Shown: one piece after another, positions 22,088 to 33,668 of the stretch
How the letters are laid out: each line of letters opens with the position of its first letter
Position numbering within the stretch: the first letter of the stretch is position 1
DNA from: Wolfiporia cocos
Lineage: Eukaryota > Basidiomycota > Agaricomycetes > Polyporales > Phaeolaceae
Assembly: GCA_029448655.1 (NCBI GenBank)
Contig: JACCLO010000007.1
Coordinates: 2,790,001-2,854,000, forward strand
DNA length: 64,000 nt
Reading direction: 5' to 3'
Program-made: the position numbers and the translations under genes
Notes under the pieces: model-generated
The model's input: only the letters and a program-made list of their open reading frames with translations
Databases searched by the model: none
What the model was told of the DNA's origin: nothing

Positions 22088-23642
22088 TTCCTTATTCATG
22101 TATGATTAGGGTGTCAAAAATCCCATGATGGCGAGGCTTTAACCATTTTGACAATATCATGGGCATCAACTTCCCAGATGGCAGAAAGCTCGAGGATATG
22201 TCAAAGGTGTGCACCCCCTGATCTCAGCATTTAACACTTGCCAATTACTTGACATAGCTTGCTATATTTGCCATCCATAATATCCTCAGCACAAAGCCTG
22301 GATCTGCTGAGTATCTACTTCTGCACTACTTGCATAGCTATCTTGTACTCGATATGTACTTGTCATTTGAAGTTCACACCTCAAGACGGCTGGCAGAGGG
22401 CCAAGAGGAGCTGTTGCATTTCTCAAAACTTATTAAGGTAAGTGGACAATTCTCCAAATAAGCATCTTACACAAAGGCATTGCTAGGAATACTCAAGCAA
22501 GATGGGAGGTAGCAATAATTGGAATCTCCCCAAAGTGCATTCACATCAGCATGTGTTTCAAGACATCAAGGAAAAAGGCGTTACTCGAAACTACAATACG
22601 AAGCCTAATGAGAAGATGCATCGCTCACTAAAGAAGGCATATCAACAAACAAACTACAAGGACATTGCTGATCAAGTATGAACTTCACCGCTCCTCTGCA
22701 ACATCTCCACATATTCCCGGTTTCACAGATTCTCACTCGAAGCCATAATCATCAAGTCGCATCTCTTATACACTCAAGGATTGACAATTACGATGCATAT
22801 ATCGATTATATGAAGAATGGACCTATCCAAGAAGATATTGACAATGACAGCTTGTCCAATATTTCATTCGGATCAGCACATATCCATCTGGGCGCTGCAG
22901 AGAAACCTGTCGAGATTTCTGCACTTTGAGACATTCCTAATGTTCACGCCACATTTGCTAATTTCCACAAGCACCTCGGAAGCTTCTTGGGAAGTTTCCT
23001 GGCAGCTCAAGGGCTCAGGTTTGCGAATTATCCGGTCAAAGTCTTACCTACTGATATGGTATGTTGTATATCCATTCATTTAGCAATACTCATGCCACAC
23101 ATACACAGGTCACGGAATATCGACTTCTAAAAGGAAACTATGAGTCTTATGAAACGTGGAGGACAGCGACAGATCTTCTACAATGCAATCCAGATTTCCA
23201 TGGAAAGCCGTGGTACGACTATGTGCTTCTCAAAACCACGGAGCGGCCGATATTTGTGCAATTGATATTTGTCTTCACATACCTGGTGAAGAATGTGATT
23301 GACAGCAGTACACCAAATGGTAGCCTTCAATGATTCTTTTATAAACACATGCCTCATATATGGTTCACAGCTATTGCGAAGGATATATTATATCCTTCGG
23401 CACTGATAATGCCTATGGATGGAAGAACAGGAGTCGAGCGTTCAAAGGACCGTGACCTTGGGTTTTATTTCCTGAAGCTCAATCCACGCACACAGTACGA
23501 GATAGTACCTCTTCATTCAATTTTCCAAGGCGCATTTGTGGTCCCTGATTATGAACACAGTGATGAGTTCTTGATAGTTGATATCATAGATGCTGACATA
23601 TTTTTACATCTACAATCTCTCGTATCAGTAGCCAAGTCATGT

Positions 23643-24043
23643 TAAAATAGATTAAATAACTCATTACTGACTATGAATGGCTTGTACATCAATTGAAATC
23701 ACGAGTATGTGCTACTGTTATAGCATGCAGGTGCTTGTCCAGTCATTGCGAGCTTTGCAAACATAGTCTAGTGGATCCCTTGTGTTTTACACGCAATTGG
23801 AGAACTATTGGCATTACTTATGATTAGGCAACCCAATGTGTACCAATACCATCAACATCCATCAAGCGGATCACTCGGGATCGCATTGGAAGTCTGGAGT
23901 GCCATACTGGGAAGCTCAGCCACAGGTGTGCCAGATGTGCCCTACACGATGTCACGTGATCGTGTCCTAGTTGTGCACAGGGCACTAACTGCCCATCTAT
24001 AGTGTGTGCAGTGTTGCAAGTATTCCAAAAACCGTTAAATATA
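23643..24043. other. intergenic, nothing recognised
   Basis: Between the end of the transposase remnant and the solo LTR. It may include decayed 5' sequence of the Use1 pseudogene, but no exon can be supported. Confidence 0.4.
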
Positions 24044-24048
24044 GAGCA

Positions 24049-24590
24049 TGTTACGGTCCACATGGAACGACTGAATATCTTTTTGTTGATGCCTCACTGA
24101 AGGAATGGACTTAGCGTTCAACTGCTCTACCACGCATTTATTTCTAGGGATCCCTGTTCAACCAGCGACCCCCATTTCATGTACAACAGCCCTATGCCCA
24201 TAGTCCTGCGGCGTATCAGGTTCTAGTTGATATCTTGTGTCTAACCATAGAGCTTCTACGTTTCAGCCACTGTTACACTCAGCCGCAACACTTCGTATTT
24301 GTTATCTTAGCACGCTAGCCTTACGGACTTATTGGTAGCAGTACCAAGGACACTATGACCCCGATTACAGAATCGTAGTATAAAACCTGCTGTAAATACT
24401 GGTCGAGTTCCTCAGCTCGACCTTGTTGAATTACAAGGATCTTATACTCGTTCTCAAAGACTTAAGCAATTAAGCCTGCAGCTTGTATATTGACGCTCGA
24501 CTCTGCTGAGTCCGACGAGTAGTGCGCTACTCGATACGCTGAGTAACCCGACTTAGTTATTTCAGCTGAACGGATATTCGATCCGTAACA
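24049..24590 (+). mobile_element. solo LTR, family B
   Basis: TGTTACGGTCC...ATCCGTAACA with GAGCA on both sides (24044-24048, 24591-24595). It is the same family as the LTRs of the element at 47347-55820. The TATA box (GTATAAAACC) lies at about 24378, and the palindrome GGTCGAG-TTCCTCAG-CTCGACC at 24401-24422. The 3' arm of the palindrome contains AGCTCGACCTT, the exact complement of the B primer-binding site. Confidence 0.95.
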
Positions 24591-24599
24591 GAGCAATTG

Positions 24600-25636
24600 A
24601 GTAATAAATTTATGACAAGATCAATATTACCTGGCTGGTCGGGAAGCTGGAGAAGACCATTGCAGACGAGGACTAGAATGCTAGCGGCATACTTCCACCA
24701 AACACATGGATTAAGACACGGACAACTTTGCAGGTGAGCTATCTGGCATCATTACTGCCCCTTTATTTCAGCTTGGCAGACACCAATATGACTAGCACAT
24801 CCCAGAAACTGCAGTATGCGTGGAAGCTGCTGAACAATGTCGAGATGCTTGAGGATGATCCATGCGCTTGTTCTCATGCAGCAGCAATGATGTTCAATTC
24901 AACATCCTCCCATGGAATCATCCAAACGATACAAACAGCTGCGGAAATTGCTTGAACGGCTGGATAACTTAGTTACGGAGGTGGATCAGGTTCACGTTCA
25001 CTGATTTCAATCCTTCATTGTCATGCTAAACAACTCTGCAGCATGTGAAACCTGCTTCCAAAGGATCCTCACCACTTCTGCACATGCTCTCCTTGCATGT
25101 ATCATCGTCACCAAAACTGATCGTCACTATCTCTGAGAGCCCTATACCTGCCCAGCCCGGAAGGCCAGCAGAAGATCTGATCTTCTCTGATGCCATTACA
25201 TCTGCTGCCACTCAAGACCTGCTCCTGTCCACCCAATACAGATACAGCATCTCAGTAGAATCTGAGCACCATACCTTTGCCCCCCAACATTCCTACATCT
25301 CCCACCATGTCACCCGATATAAGCTCCGGCACACCAGTGTTCAAGCAAAATTCTGCAGCCATTCAAGAAGAGAGACTCTCCACGCAGCTTGCAGAGATGG
25401 CAACACAGCTGCGACGGAACGCGGCTCACTTTGCTGGTATGCTTGAGAAAGACAAGACGGTTGTGCTTGAGGTACAGGAAAAGCTCGAACACAACTACAA
25501 TGCCATGTCAAGGGAGGGTATTTGTGTATGCGACCATCGTTCGAAGAGTTGGGGTATGGCCATAGTCGTGCTGCTAAGCATTGTAGTCACACTAGTAGGG
25601 TTCATAATGATGTTCTGTGCAATCTGCTTTACATGA
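24600..25636 (+). pseudogene. USE1: Use1 (Slt1) ER SNARE, decayed copy
   Basis: Use1 is a tail-anchored SNARE for Golgi-to-ER vesicle fusion. N-terminal exon: LVGKLEKTIADED*NASG, then PPNTWIKTRTTLQ (about 24640-24732), where * is a TAG (24674-24676) at the place of an expected Trp. A GT-AG intron of 37 bp (24733-24769) follows, then QKLQYAWKLLNNVEMLEDD (about 24804). A middle part (25045-25255) is poorly conserved. The C-terminal exon (about 25262-25636) is well preserved: LSTQLAEMATQLRRNAAHF, MLEKDKTVVLEVQEKLEHNY, then DHRSKSWG and a hydrophobic tail anchor ending shortly before the TGA. The start codon is lost, perhaps through the adjacent solo LTR. Identification rests on the combination of N-terminal and SNARE/tail-anchor motifs. 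A functional copy should exist elsewhere in the genome. Confidence 0.7.
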
Positions 25637-25818
25637 CTTCGGTGAAGCGGTCCATAAACTAGATCCCTCTTGTGGAAGGAGCTCTGACCACTACTACACT
25701 AACTTCGAATGCTTTTGGAATGTATCAACTCAACCTGAGTACTCAAGTATACTCAGATACAGGATATGCAAGCAAAGTTCGATGTGAAGGAGGAGTGGCA
25801 CAGATGTGCAGCTGGTAG

Positions 25819-26570
25819 TGTATCACAAGATGGTCGCCTCCAGCTATGCTCCTAAACTCCCAGGCGTAGCCTATGACTCGGCATAGGCGAGGGAGAACTC
25901 AAGTACGTGATGATACAGCGGTAAGCCCTCAGTCGGCGTTTGTATCAAACGTCGACCGAGGCAGAGCGGGCACTCAGAGGAGGGTTGCACCAAGGGGGCC
26001 TAAGCCCGCACGATGAGAATATTAGGTCTGAGGTGCTAAGACCTCAGACTGGACCTTATATACATGAGGGGACAGGTAACTACTAGGTATCTACCTGCCC
26101 TAACGTAAATGTCCATGCGCAGCCCTATCGGCGTTGCTAAGACGTCGTTATGTATATGTAAGCGGCCGGCCAGTAATGGCGGCCGCCGATCTGTCATTGA
26201 CAAGGCGTCAGTGGCCCGGTTTAAGGGGACGCTTCGACGTGGTGTCGTGATCGTAAGGTCAGGTGCCGCCTACGCGGTCACCTGCCTACGTGTCGTGATC
26301 ACGTGACTTACTCTTCAGTACGTGATACACAAGTCGGACGCGTCCGGTAATGGGCGCGCCGCATGGCTTAGGCCTTAAGGGCTTTAATGAGGACCCTTGG
26401 ACTCGTATCTACGGTGTACCACATGTCTAGACAAGGGAAAAGGTAACTGTTACCTTTCTTGTGACATAGTGTACCTATCCCGTTACAGTACAGCAGCCAC
26501 CGAGTAGCAGCACTTGCCATATCTGTCCATCGCATGCTGGTGTAAGTTTGTGTTGACCTAATATGTAACA
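25819..26570 (-). mobile_element. probable LTR relic
   Basis: On the minus strand it reads TATA (about 26060), then the palindrome GTCTGAGGT-CTTAGC-ACCTCAGAC (26026-26049), then TATTCTC, as in the other LTRs, and plausible ends are TGT..CA. No matching target duplication was found, so the boundaries are uncertain. The surrounding 25637-25818 and 26571-26796 hold nothing I can name. Confidence 0.5.
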
Positions 26571-26884
26571 AAACGTGACCAAAGGTACCCTAGATCTCAG
26601 ATAAACCCTAATGTTAACTCAGCTAAACCCCAAACATTTGTCTGGGTGGCTGAAGTGGCTGAAGCAGACTTCGACATCATTCGACTTGTGCAGCCCACAG
26701 CTACAACAAGTAGTTATCAAAAATTCTGAGGCTCTATTCACATAGTATGTAGGATACAATGTATACTTATATGTATCTTTCGTAGCTCAATTACTGTGTC
26801 ACAGTTTTACAATCCCTACAATCTCTACTCTCATAATTAAAGTTGTGCAGCCCCCTTACTAGTACAGGTCTTCTCACCTACATC

Positions 26885-27925
26885 TGTCACAACATTTTCA
26901 TGGCTTACTTTCTTTACGCTTATACCAGGAGTCAAACCCTTGACTCCTGGGTATATCAACCATGTGACTTACCTTTTAGTGCACATGACTTACATAGTGG
27001 CTGGCGTGCGTGTCACAAATCTCACTTTGTGACCGCTCTGCCTCAACGCTAACGCCCATATCCTAAATCTCCACGCCCAACCCAAGTCCTGCTCCCACTA
27101 CGCATGCCTTTCAGTCACCAGCGGTCCCCAAGATGCTATACGGGGGGTAGTCAACAGATGCTACAGCGAGGTCGAGGGGCTCCCAGACAAGTAGTCAAGC
27201 GAGGGTCTAAGTAGAGGGAATGTCGCACAAGGGGATTGGTGTAAGACTGGGATTAACCCATGAGATACAATGAGAAGTCTGAGGAGAACGCCTCAGACTC
27301 TCTAGCTTAAGTACATGTAAACGAGCATTGCTATCAAGGCTACCCTAAAGCAACGTGGCCTGTGCGCACGCGCCTACCAAAGCTCTAAGCTAAACTCTAA
27401 ACTGCTTACAAATACCTTCACGTGACTACGTGGGGATCTTATCTATGTTTCTAGGATACGCACCGGATCTTATCTGTTGGTCACATGAGTTTGGAGTGCG
27501 TACCATGCTGTAACGCCCCTCAACGCTCCACGACACCCGCTAAGGGCCTATAGGTCGCGTTTTCGTGACAGCGCAGCTACGGTTACTTACATCATTGATT
27601 ACATAAGCGTTCTAGGTCTTGACTAGTAGGCGCGCGCGCACAGGCCGCGTTGCTTTAGGGCAAGGGTATCTACTTAGGTTACAGCGCTTGATGATGTATA
27701 TAAGCCTTAGGGTCTGAGGCGTCTTACCTCAGACCTTTTATTCTCAACCATGCCTTAGGGCACTTAACTCGTTACCTCCTGCTGCGCTCATCAACATGAT
27801 TACTCGCTTGACTGTTGGTCCTACCTTGACGACGCCATTGGCTTGGTAAACCATCGACTACGTCTAGGGGACGGTCTTGTTAGTAGGGAGTTAGCGTTGG
27901 GGGGTGACCCAAGAGTTTTGGGTCA
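26885..27925 (+). mobile_element. solo LTR nested in the family G LTR
   Basis: TGTCACAACATTTTC...TTTTGGGTCA, flanked by ACATC (26880-26884) and ACATT (27926-27930). The uninterrupted family G copy reads ACATT here, so the left duplication has mutated. The TATA box is at about 27698, with the palindrome GGTCTGAGG-CGTCTTA-CCTCAGACC at 27711-27735. It contains another LTR at 27011-27570; without that it is about 480 bp. Confidence 0.8.
27011..27570 (-). mobile_element. family D-like LTR, innermost in this nest
   Basis: It starts TGTCACAAATCTC and ends TTTTCGTGACA. The layout resembles family D (60374-60950), with the palindrome AGTCTGAGG-AGAACG-CCTCAGACT at 27276-27299 next to an inverted TATA-like region. 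The flanks GTGCG/GCGCA do not match, so the exact ends are less certain. Confidence 0.6.
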
Positions 27926-28717
27926 ACATTGTTAGGATCACATGACCAAGGGCTTTCCAACACACTAGAATTTACTAAGTCATGTGACTTTCCAGGTCAC
28001 GTGATCTACTCTCTTATCATAGATTAGATAGGCGTCACTAAGTGCTATCATAGGCACCTAAACAGGTGACCTTATCTCTTATCTTATCTACACAAGTTAT
28101 GACATCAGGATCCATTACTGGACCAGGCCATGACCTCATAGATAAGCTTATCAGACGACGATCTGATGGGTTACATCTCAAATACCTGAAACATGATGAT
28201 CAACATCATTAGAAGCCATCACTGGCAACCCTTATCATTTAGAAGCCTTTAGGGCATCCCTTGAAGCTAGAAGCATAGCAATTCCATATATCAAAGTAGC
28301 TAGAAGCAACTTCAGCACTGCCTCCAAACTAGAAGCCTAGTTACATATGAAATACTTACTCATCAAGTGTTATTATTAGATAGCACACCATTATCGCGCC
28401 ATTATTGGCAATTCTCACATTCATGCGCACAGACCACTATTTACAAACAAGTAGATACAAAGGCCAAGTATGGATGCATATAACCGAGCGTCTAAGCACC
28501 CTATGACACTTAGACTTAACAATTGCCACTAGGGCATCCATATTCTCTATGGGGGCGTTTCCCCTACTTTTCCTCTGAACCCTTGCTGGATGATTTGTGC
28601 TAGCTAGACTGCTACTTAGTCTCTCTAGTTTGAACTATGCGCCTGCAGCTTGAGACGTCAACTAAGACCAGAAGATTAGTGTGACAATTTACTAGTTCTA
28701 ATTCTACAAATACTTAG

Positions 28718-28924
28718 GTGACTATCCCGGCTGCAGAGAATTTTTTGCAAACGGTGCCCATGGCTTCGAGTGCAAATGGCTCAGAGCAAGCACTTGAGGC
28801 ACCTGCGCTACAGTCCACAGGGCAAAAGGCAAAGAGGATGAGAAAACCGAACTCTGCACATACTGTTGAATCAGCTAATACGCACAAGGCATCAGGCGGA
28901 AGGCGTGCCAAGACAAGTGGCTAG
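28718..28924 (+). pseudogene. unrecognised C-terminal coding remnant
   Basis: An open frame of 68 codons rich in Ala, Ser and basic residues ends at TAG 28922-28924 after GGRRAKTSG. It begins directly behind the family G LTR, which probably cut off its 5' part. No family recognised. Confidence 0.3.
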
Positions 28925-29125
28925 ATGTACTATTTTGTGATGCATATCGACTTCACTGCTCGACCAGATAGTAGTAGGGCCACGGCAAATACAGTTGATC
29001 GTGATTTGAGCGACCCAAATGCAGTTTATTGTTGTGTGCTACTGTTGTCAGAAAGAAAATCTTCTAATAGACATGCAGCTTGTAACAATTTGAATGATGG
29101 TGGTGTGTTGAATGAATCAGGAATA

Positions 29126-29743
29126 TAACACAAGATAACACTTACTTGTAAGGTTGATTGGTTTGCTGGTTAGGCAGGAAGGTTGTAAGAGTTAAGCAGG
29201 ATACGTAGAGTGGTTAACTCGTAGTATGAATGCAATGAATAGAACTGAGGCAATAGCGCTCAGCAAGGTTGGTATATATACATGATAAATATGACCCCTA
29301 ACACTACGTATTAGGTAATCCAATGTCCGTATTTGTATGTACAAGTCCCCAGGTACCTAACTACTGAGTAATACACATTAAATGGATATACCAATCAATA
29401 CCAGAATATAGATATGCGGCGTAGGCCGCGCGAATAGCAAATAGTGCGCATTGTCATTATTAAGATGGGGCGTGACCAGTGCCCGGTCCGCTGACGTAAA
29501 TAGGCTGACTGCTTCGGACGGAATGTCCGATTGGCTAAGAACTAGACATGTGACTGATGGTAACTACTAGTGATAAGATAAGACCGTCGTTATGGGAGAT
29601 AATGCGGCCATCATTCGGCACGTATGTAACCTTTACTTATGAACCGTGATAAGCTAGTTATTGGTCTAGAAGCCGTAGATAATTCGTAGAATTGCCGGAA
29701 AAATAGTAAGAAATATAGGGAAACTAGGAGAATTCTTGTGACA
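29126..29743 (-). mobile_element. solo LTR, family F, uninterrupted
   Basis: Flanked by GAATA on both sides (29121-29125, 29744-29748). It starts TAACACAAG (a mutated TGACACAAG) and ends ATTCTTGTGACA. It is the inverted counterpart of the family F LTR at 11597-13900 and supplies the undisturbed sequence used to define the nest there. Palindrome CTGAG..CTCAG at 29245-29263. Confidence 0.9.
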
Positions 29744-29748
29744 GAATA

Positions 29749-30400
29749 ATAGAGGTTGAAAGGAAAATTGAGTGACCGATCTCCTAAGTCTTGAGTGAAT
29801 GCCTTGAGTGCAGCCCTTCTTTTGACTTCGTCTGTGCAGAATTCGATGTATTTGAGGTTCTCTAGTCACTTCTTAAAAACATAGAGTACAGTCAAATTCT
29901 GCTACCCTAGAAATTCGCTAGTTTGTTGGGGGTCAAAGGCTGGATCATGAAGGCAACCATGAAACGGTGCAGAATAGCCTGAAATATGAGTAAACTATTT
30001 TTACAGAATGAATCTAGGCAGGATCTGGGGTATGGTGAGGAGGGGGGGAGGAAACATAACAGGAAAAAGAAACAGGGCCACAAACTGGGGTTAAACCTGC
30101 AGCAGCAGCTGTGGGATGCTTGTATTGGCTTTTTGGGCAACCAGTGAGTGCCCATTGAGCTTTTGTAGCTTGCAAAGCTGAGGTGGCATGCCGAAGGTTT
30201 AATGTGCGGATGTGATCGACATGCGATCGGAATTGTGGCTGGACTACCCTAGATGGCTACAGGGACTCCCAGCTTGCCTTCCTCATACCTGCAGCATCAT
30301 CCTGGAGCGTAAATGGGCTCTTTTTGGTGCACTTGTATGTCGTCTAACCTTGTGTAATTAAATTAGCTTGCAGCAAACGTGATGGTCTTACATTAATATG
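29749..30400. other. no recognisable gene
   Basis: Short frames on both strands without motifs. A block at about 30230-30350 is similar to one at 30920-31045 (see findings). Confidence 0.4.
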
Positions 30401-30441
30401 TTATTATGCAGACACTGACCCCCTTTCACAGGGCCACATGA

Positions 30442-30690
30442 AATTACCAGACTATGTTCCGGTCAGCCAGTTCCCACGCACACTACTGTGGGAGATACTC
30501 ACAGCCGCGATGCCTGATTGTTTGAACCTCCTTAGCAAGTGTCTCATCTATGAGCCTTGTTAATGCATCAGCACGAAGGAGGTGAGCTCACCATTGTACT
30601 ACTTTGTTACTCGCTGATTCGTTAATCGCTGAAGGTGCTCAACCACACCTACTTCTTTGTGCACACATATCTTTTGCACCTGTCTAAGCT
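30442..30690 (+). pseudogene. possible CDK-like protein kinase, C-terminal relic
   Basis: The translation KLPDYVPVSQFPRTLLWEIL, then MPDCLNLLSKCLIYEP, then, past a TAA, CISTKE resembles the end of the CMGC/CDK kinase domain (LPDYKP.FP, LLS.ML.YEP..RIS). A GT-AG intron (about 30585-30637) leads to VLNHTYFF, which fits the usual A-L-x-H-P-Y-F ending. The catalytic lobes are missing. This is pattern recognition on about 60 residues, so the call is tentative. Confidence 0.4.
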
Positions 30691-31700
30691 CTCAAAACCT
30701 GCCGTCAAGAACACACTTCCGCTGGAGGAGGTCCACCAGGTCCCATGGTCAAGGCAAACCCCACTAACAAGTTGAAACAAAAACATTTGTTGGACAATCT
30801 CAACGGTCTGTATCGGCCCATCGGGCGCAAACTTGACCTCACAAAGCACACCGAAGATAGATGAGAATGTGTCTCGGGCCATGGAGGATGGTGTCATCAG
30901 AAATATGGTTCTTGATTGCCCATGGCGTGGTCAGGTGACTTGTGGCTGAACTTCTGCAAATGGTCATGTGGACTTCCGGCTCGCTTTCCTTGCGTTTGCA
31001 ACATCATTCTAGAACATGAATGGGTTCGGTTTGAGGTATTATTACTTCTTCATTTGTATGTGATTCAACTATATTACAGCATAACGGCTGAGGAGAATGT
31101 GGAGGGACACAAGCCACGCCTACTCCAGGTCTAATGTGATTGATGAACCCCACCTGCTAGTAGCTATGGTACGTAACTGAGTGTACAGGATGACTGTGTA
31201 ATCTATGAGGCACTGTGATAAGTTCTTGCAGTACAGACAATCCAATATGATACAGTATGTACAAAACTGATAATTGATGCATCATTCGAGAGCAACGTGC
31301 ACAGCCAAAAACGTTACGGATGATCATGGTTTTGGTGATTCGCAGGTGATACACTGTTGTGCACTGGACTTATTCCAGACCATGCAGATAGAACATTCCC
31401 ATTCAGATGTCACAGATGGCGGTGCCAAACCAGCAGCAGCCCAGTTAAATCCGGAGACTGGTGGTGATGGCGATGGAGCAGAGGGGGCGGGCAGTGGAGC
31501 AGAGGGAGCAGATGACAGAGAGGAAGATGACGGGGAAGGAGATGTCAGGGACAGACCATTTGGCTGTGGAGCCTTGCAGATGATACACTTGACAGCCGAG
31601 CCGGGGCTTCAGAGCTGACAGAGTCCACAGATCCATTCAGGCTGTTTACCGAGAGAGACAGCAGAAGTCGAGAGAGACAATGCCACACGCTTCATGAAAT
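30691..31700. other. unassigned, possibly decayed coding
   Basis: Open plus-strand frames at 30916-31134 and 31274-31618 (the latter acidic, Gly/Asp/Glu-rich) show no domain. Neither can be tied to a gene. Confidence 0.3.
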
Positions 31701-32154
31701 TTTAGGCCGGGAGGGTATGAACCAGGACAGAAGAAGCGAATTGCCATGCCTTTGTGAGGCGAGCACCAGCATCGGGAGAAGGGGCCGCATGCGCTGAGAA
31801 TTTATACCTAGGAAGCACCTCAAGCGGGACCAAAGCCACACATTCTAAAGCCTTCGAGTTCATAACAGTTTCTTGTTCACGTTGTTGACCGGAAGTCGAT
31901 GCGCAAGATGTGACTGCATTGTGAGCGAGGGTGGCGGGAGCATGCACTGGAGTTGAGGGATGCTCCTGGCAGACCAGGTGTGCCTTTGCGGGAGCATGCA
32001 CATTCGCGGGATGCTCCTCAGTGCTGACGGGGACCATAGAGGTGGAGGGGGTGAGAGCATGCACTAGTGGGGGATACTCTTGAGAGGGGATCAATTCTGC
32101 AAGTTGGGGGATGGGAATGTGTGCCATTGCTGAATAATGCTCCTGGCATGAATC

Positions 32155-32609
32155 TGACACAAAATATAACCAACATACGTCTAACACCCCGTCTAAGACC
32201 TAACGTCTTGGAAGGGTGACTGGATGGGTGTTGAGAGACAACCCAAGGTAGACAGTAACTAAGTAGTTGTGTCGACTTCCAGTCTAGCACACAGAGGTAT
32301 GGAGTATATATTGAGGGACTCACCCCAATGCCGATGATATCAACACTGAGGTTGTAAGACCTCAGTCGCTGGCTTATGTACATGAGTCGCACACACTACT
32401 ACTGTAAGTACTGGCCCTAAAGTAAAGGTCCGTGCGCAGGCGCTGTAGCACCACTGACTAAGCCTATATCATCTGACCATATGTGAGTCCACAGAGTATA
32501 TGTGTACCACTACACTACCGAGCACAGATCGTGTGACAACAAACACATGAGATCCCTGGTTCGAGCCAGGGAGGGGGTAATATATAATATGCCCCAGAAA
32601 TCTGTGACA
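32155..32609 (-). mobile_element. solo LTR, 455 bp
   Basis: GAATC on both sides (32150-32154, 32610-32614). It starts TGACACAAAATAT and ends AGAAATCTGTGACA. Palindrome ACTGAGGT-TGTAAG-ACCTCAGT at 32345-32366. It splits the frame EEETDS|CQEHYS of the minus-strand gene. Confidence 0.9.
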
Positions 32610-33197
32610 GAATCGGTCTCCTCCTCACTGTCTTGGTCAATGATAAAGCTGGTCTGCAATTTGCTGGGCTCGCGGGGTGTGTACGAGTTGCACGTGAACG
32701 ATCAGCCAACATGAGAACTTGAAGAACTGTTGATGACGGGGGAAGGCAGAAGGGGGGTGACAGCTGGGCCCGGGATGAGGGCGGGTGTAGGTGTAGACAC
32801 TGGTGGTGAGGTGGGGGTGCTTGGCTGTGATGGGGGCTCTACAGCTTCCATGGGCTTCGTAACCGGTGCTGATGGTGCATCGTCCATATCAACATTGGTG
32901 ACTTCTGGTGACGGCGAACTATCTGAGTGTCTGTTTGGCACTGAGGCAATTCTCCTCTTCTTCGGCTGAGAACCTTCATCATCGGCATCCTCTCCATCGT
33001 CACTGTCATCCAAACCCCACCATGTCGACCACCTTGACTTCTGACGAGAATTCGCAGCTGGGATCAGAAACTTTGTGTTTGGATTGGGATGAGACTGTTT
33101 TGCTCCCTGCGAATATGTGAGCTCGTACACACAATACAGTATTGATAACTTACCTTCGGGATGATCGCTTCAATGATGCTCTGCTCCATAAGTCGTG

Positions 33198-33668
33198 TGT
33201 CACAGATTTTTCTGTGGCATGCTTGTTTGCCTTCGCTGTGGGTCGAACGCGCGAATGGGTGAGACCGAGGTCATGTGATCAGTAGATTAGATAAAGCACG
33301 TCGTAGATAGGTGGTACGATACGGTACGCCCGCCCCGCCGGTCCGTTCACGTGGTATGTAGATGGCGCCATAGCGTGACTGTATGACTATAGGAGTGCAC
33401 GGCCCCCTTTAGGGTGGGCCGCTCTGTCTTAGTTACACTGCCTCTACATGTATATATACTGCGTCATCTGGGGCTTACTCCCCAGACTTGTTATTCTGAT
33501 GTATGGGCGATAGCCCTCCTCTCTCGCTACCACTAGGCGTGTGCCCTGAGTCCTCACTGGCTACCATCGACGTTAGACCATAGAGACACAACCTCGTCTC
33601 GTCTTACAGCCCTGGGAGTTAGTCTTAGGGGATAGGGGCCTGAAGTACATCTTAGCAAGTTTGTGTCA
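33198..33668 (+). mobile_element. solo LTR, 471 bp
   Basis: TGTCACAGATTTTTC...AAGTTTGTGTCA with TCGTG on both sides (33193-33197, 33669-33673). TATA at 33451, palindrome TCTGGGG-CTTACT-CCCCAGA at 33467-33486, then ACTTGTTATTC. Confidence 0.95.

Larger units (their letters stand above)
18231..23642 (+). pseudogene. Plavaka-type (CACTA-like) transposase gene, decayed
   Basis: A string of exon-like blocks separated by short GT-AG introns follows the order seen in Plavaka-family transposases of mushrooms: a Cys/His N-terminal piece (18231-18452), YHPSSYIPWRIQPFEEYG (19223), PYKNETREFDVYGWDVWEW (about 19590), LPPGATAFGIIIYADKTRLS (about 19840), PCPICLVP (20345), NTDVHKALSFDRLHAYHLG (about 20588), GFNHFDNIMGINFPDGR (about 22135), HNILSTKPGSAEYLLLHYLH (about 22275), HVFQDIKEKGVTRNYNTKP (about 22555), VTEYRLLKGNYESYETWRT (23109) and a C-terminal block (about 23372-23640). 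In-frame TGA codons at 19714, 20112 and 22126 kill it; at 22126 the context SKIP*WRG suggests Arg CGA to TGA. One intron holds a fold-back element and another the two Helitrons. I could not locate terminal inverted repeats. Confidence 0.75.
26797..28686 (+). mobile_element. LTR, family G, second copy, with insertions
   Basis: It begins TGTCACAGTTTTAC and ends TTAGTGTGACA. Without the insertion at 26885-27930 it is 844 bp and aligns with the copy at 11879-13572. The flanks (TACTG / ATTTA) are not a duplication, so one side has probably been rearranged. Confidence 0.85.

Noticed and set aside
26797..28686. A complete element bounded by G-type LTRs at 11879-13572 and 26797-28686
   Set aside because: Flanks do not match (CCTTG on both sides of the first copy), so each is a separate insertion.
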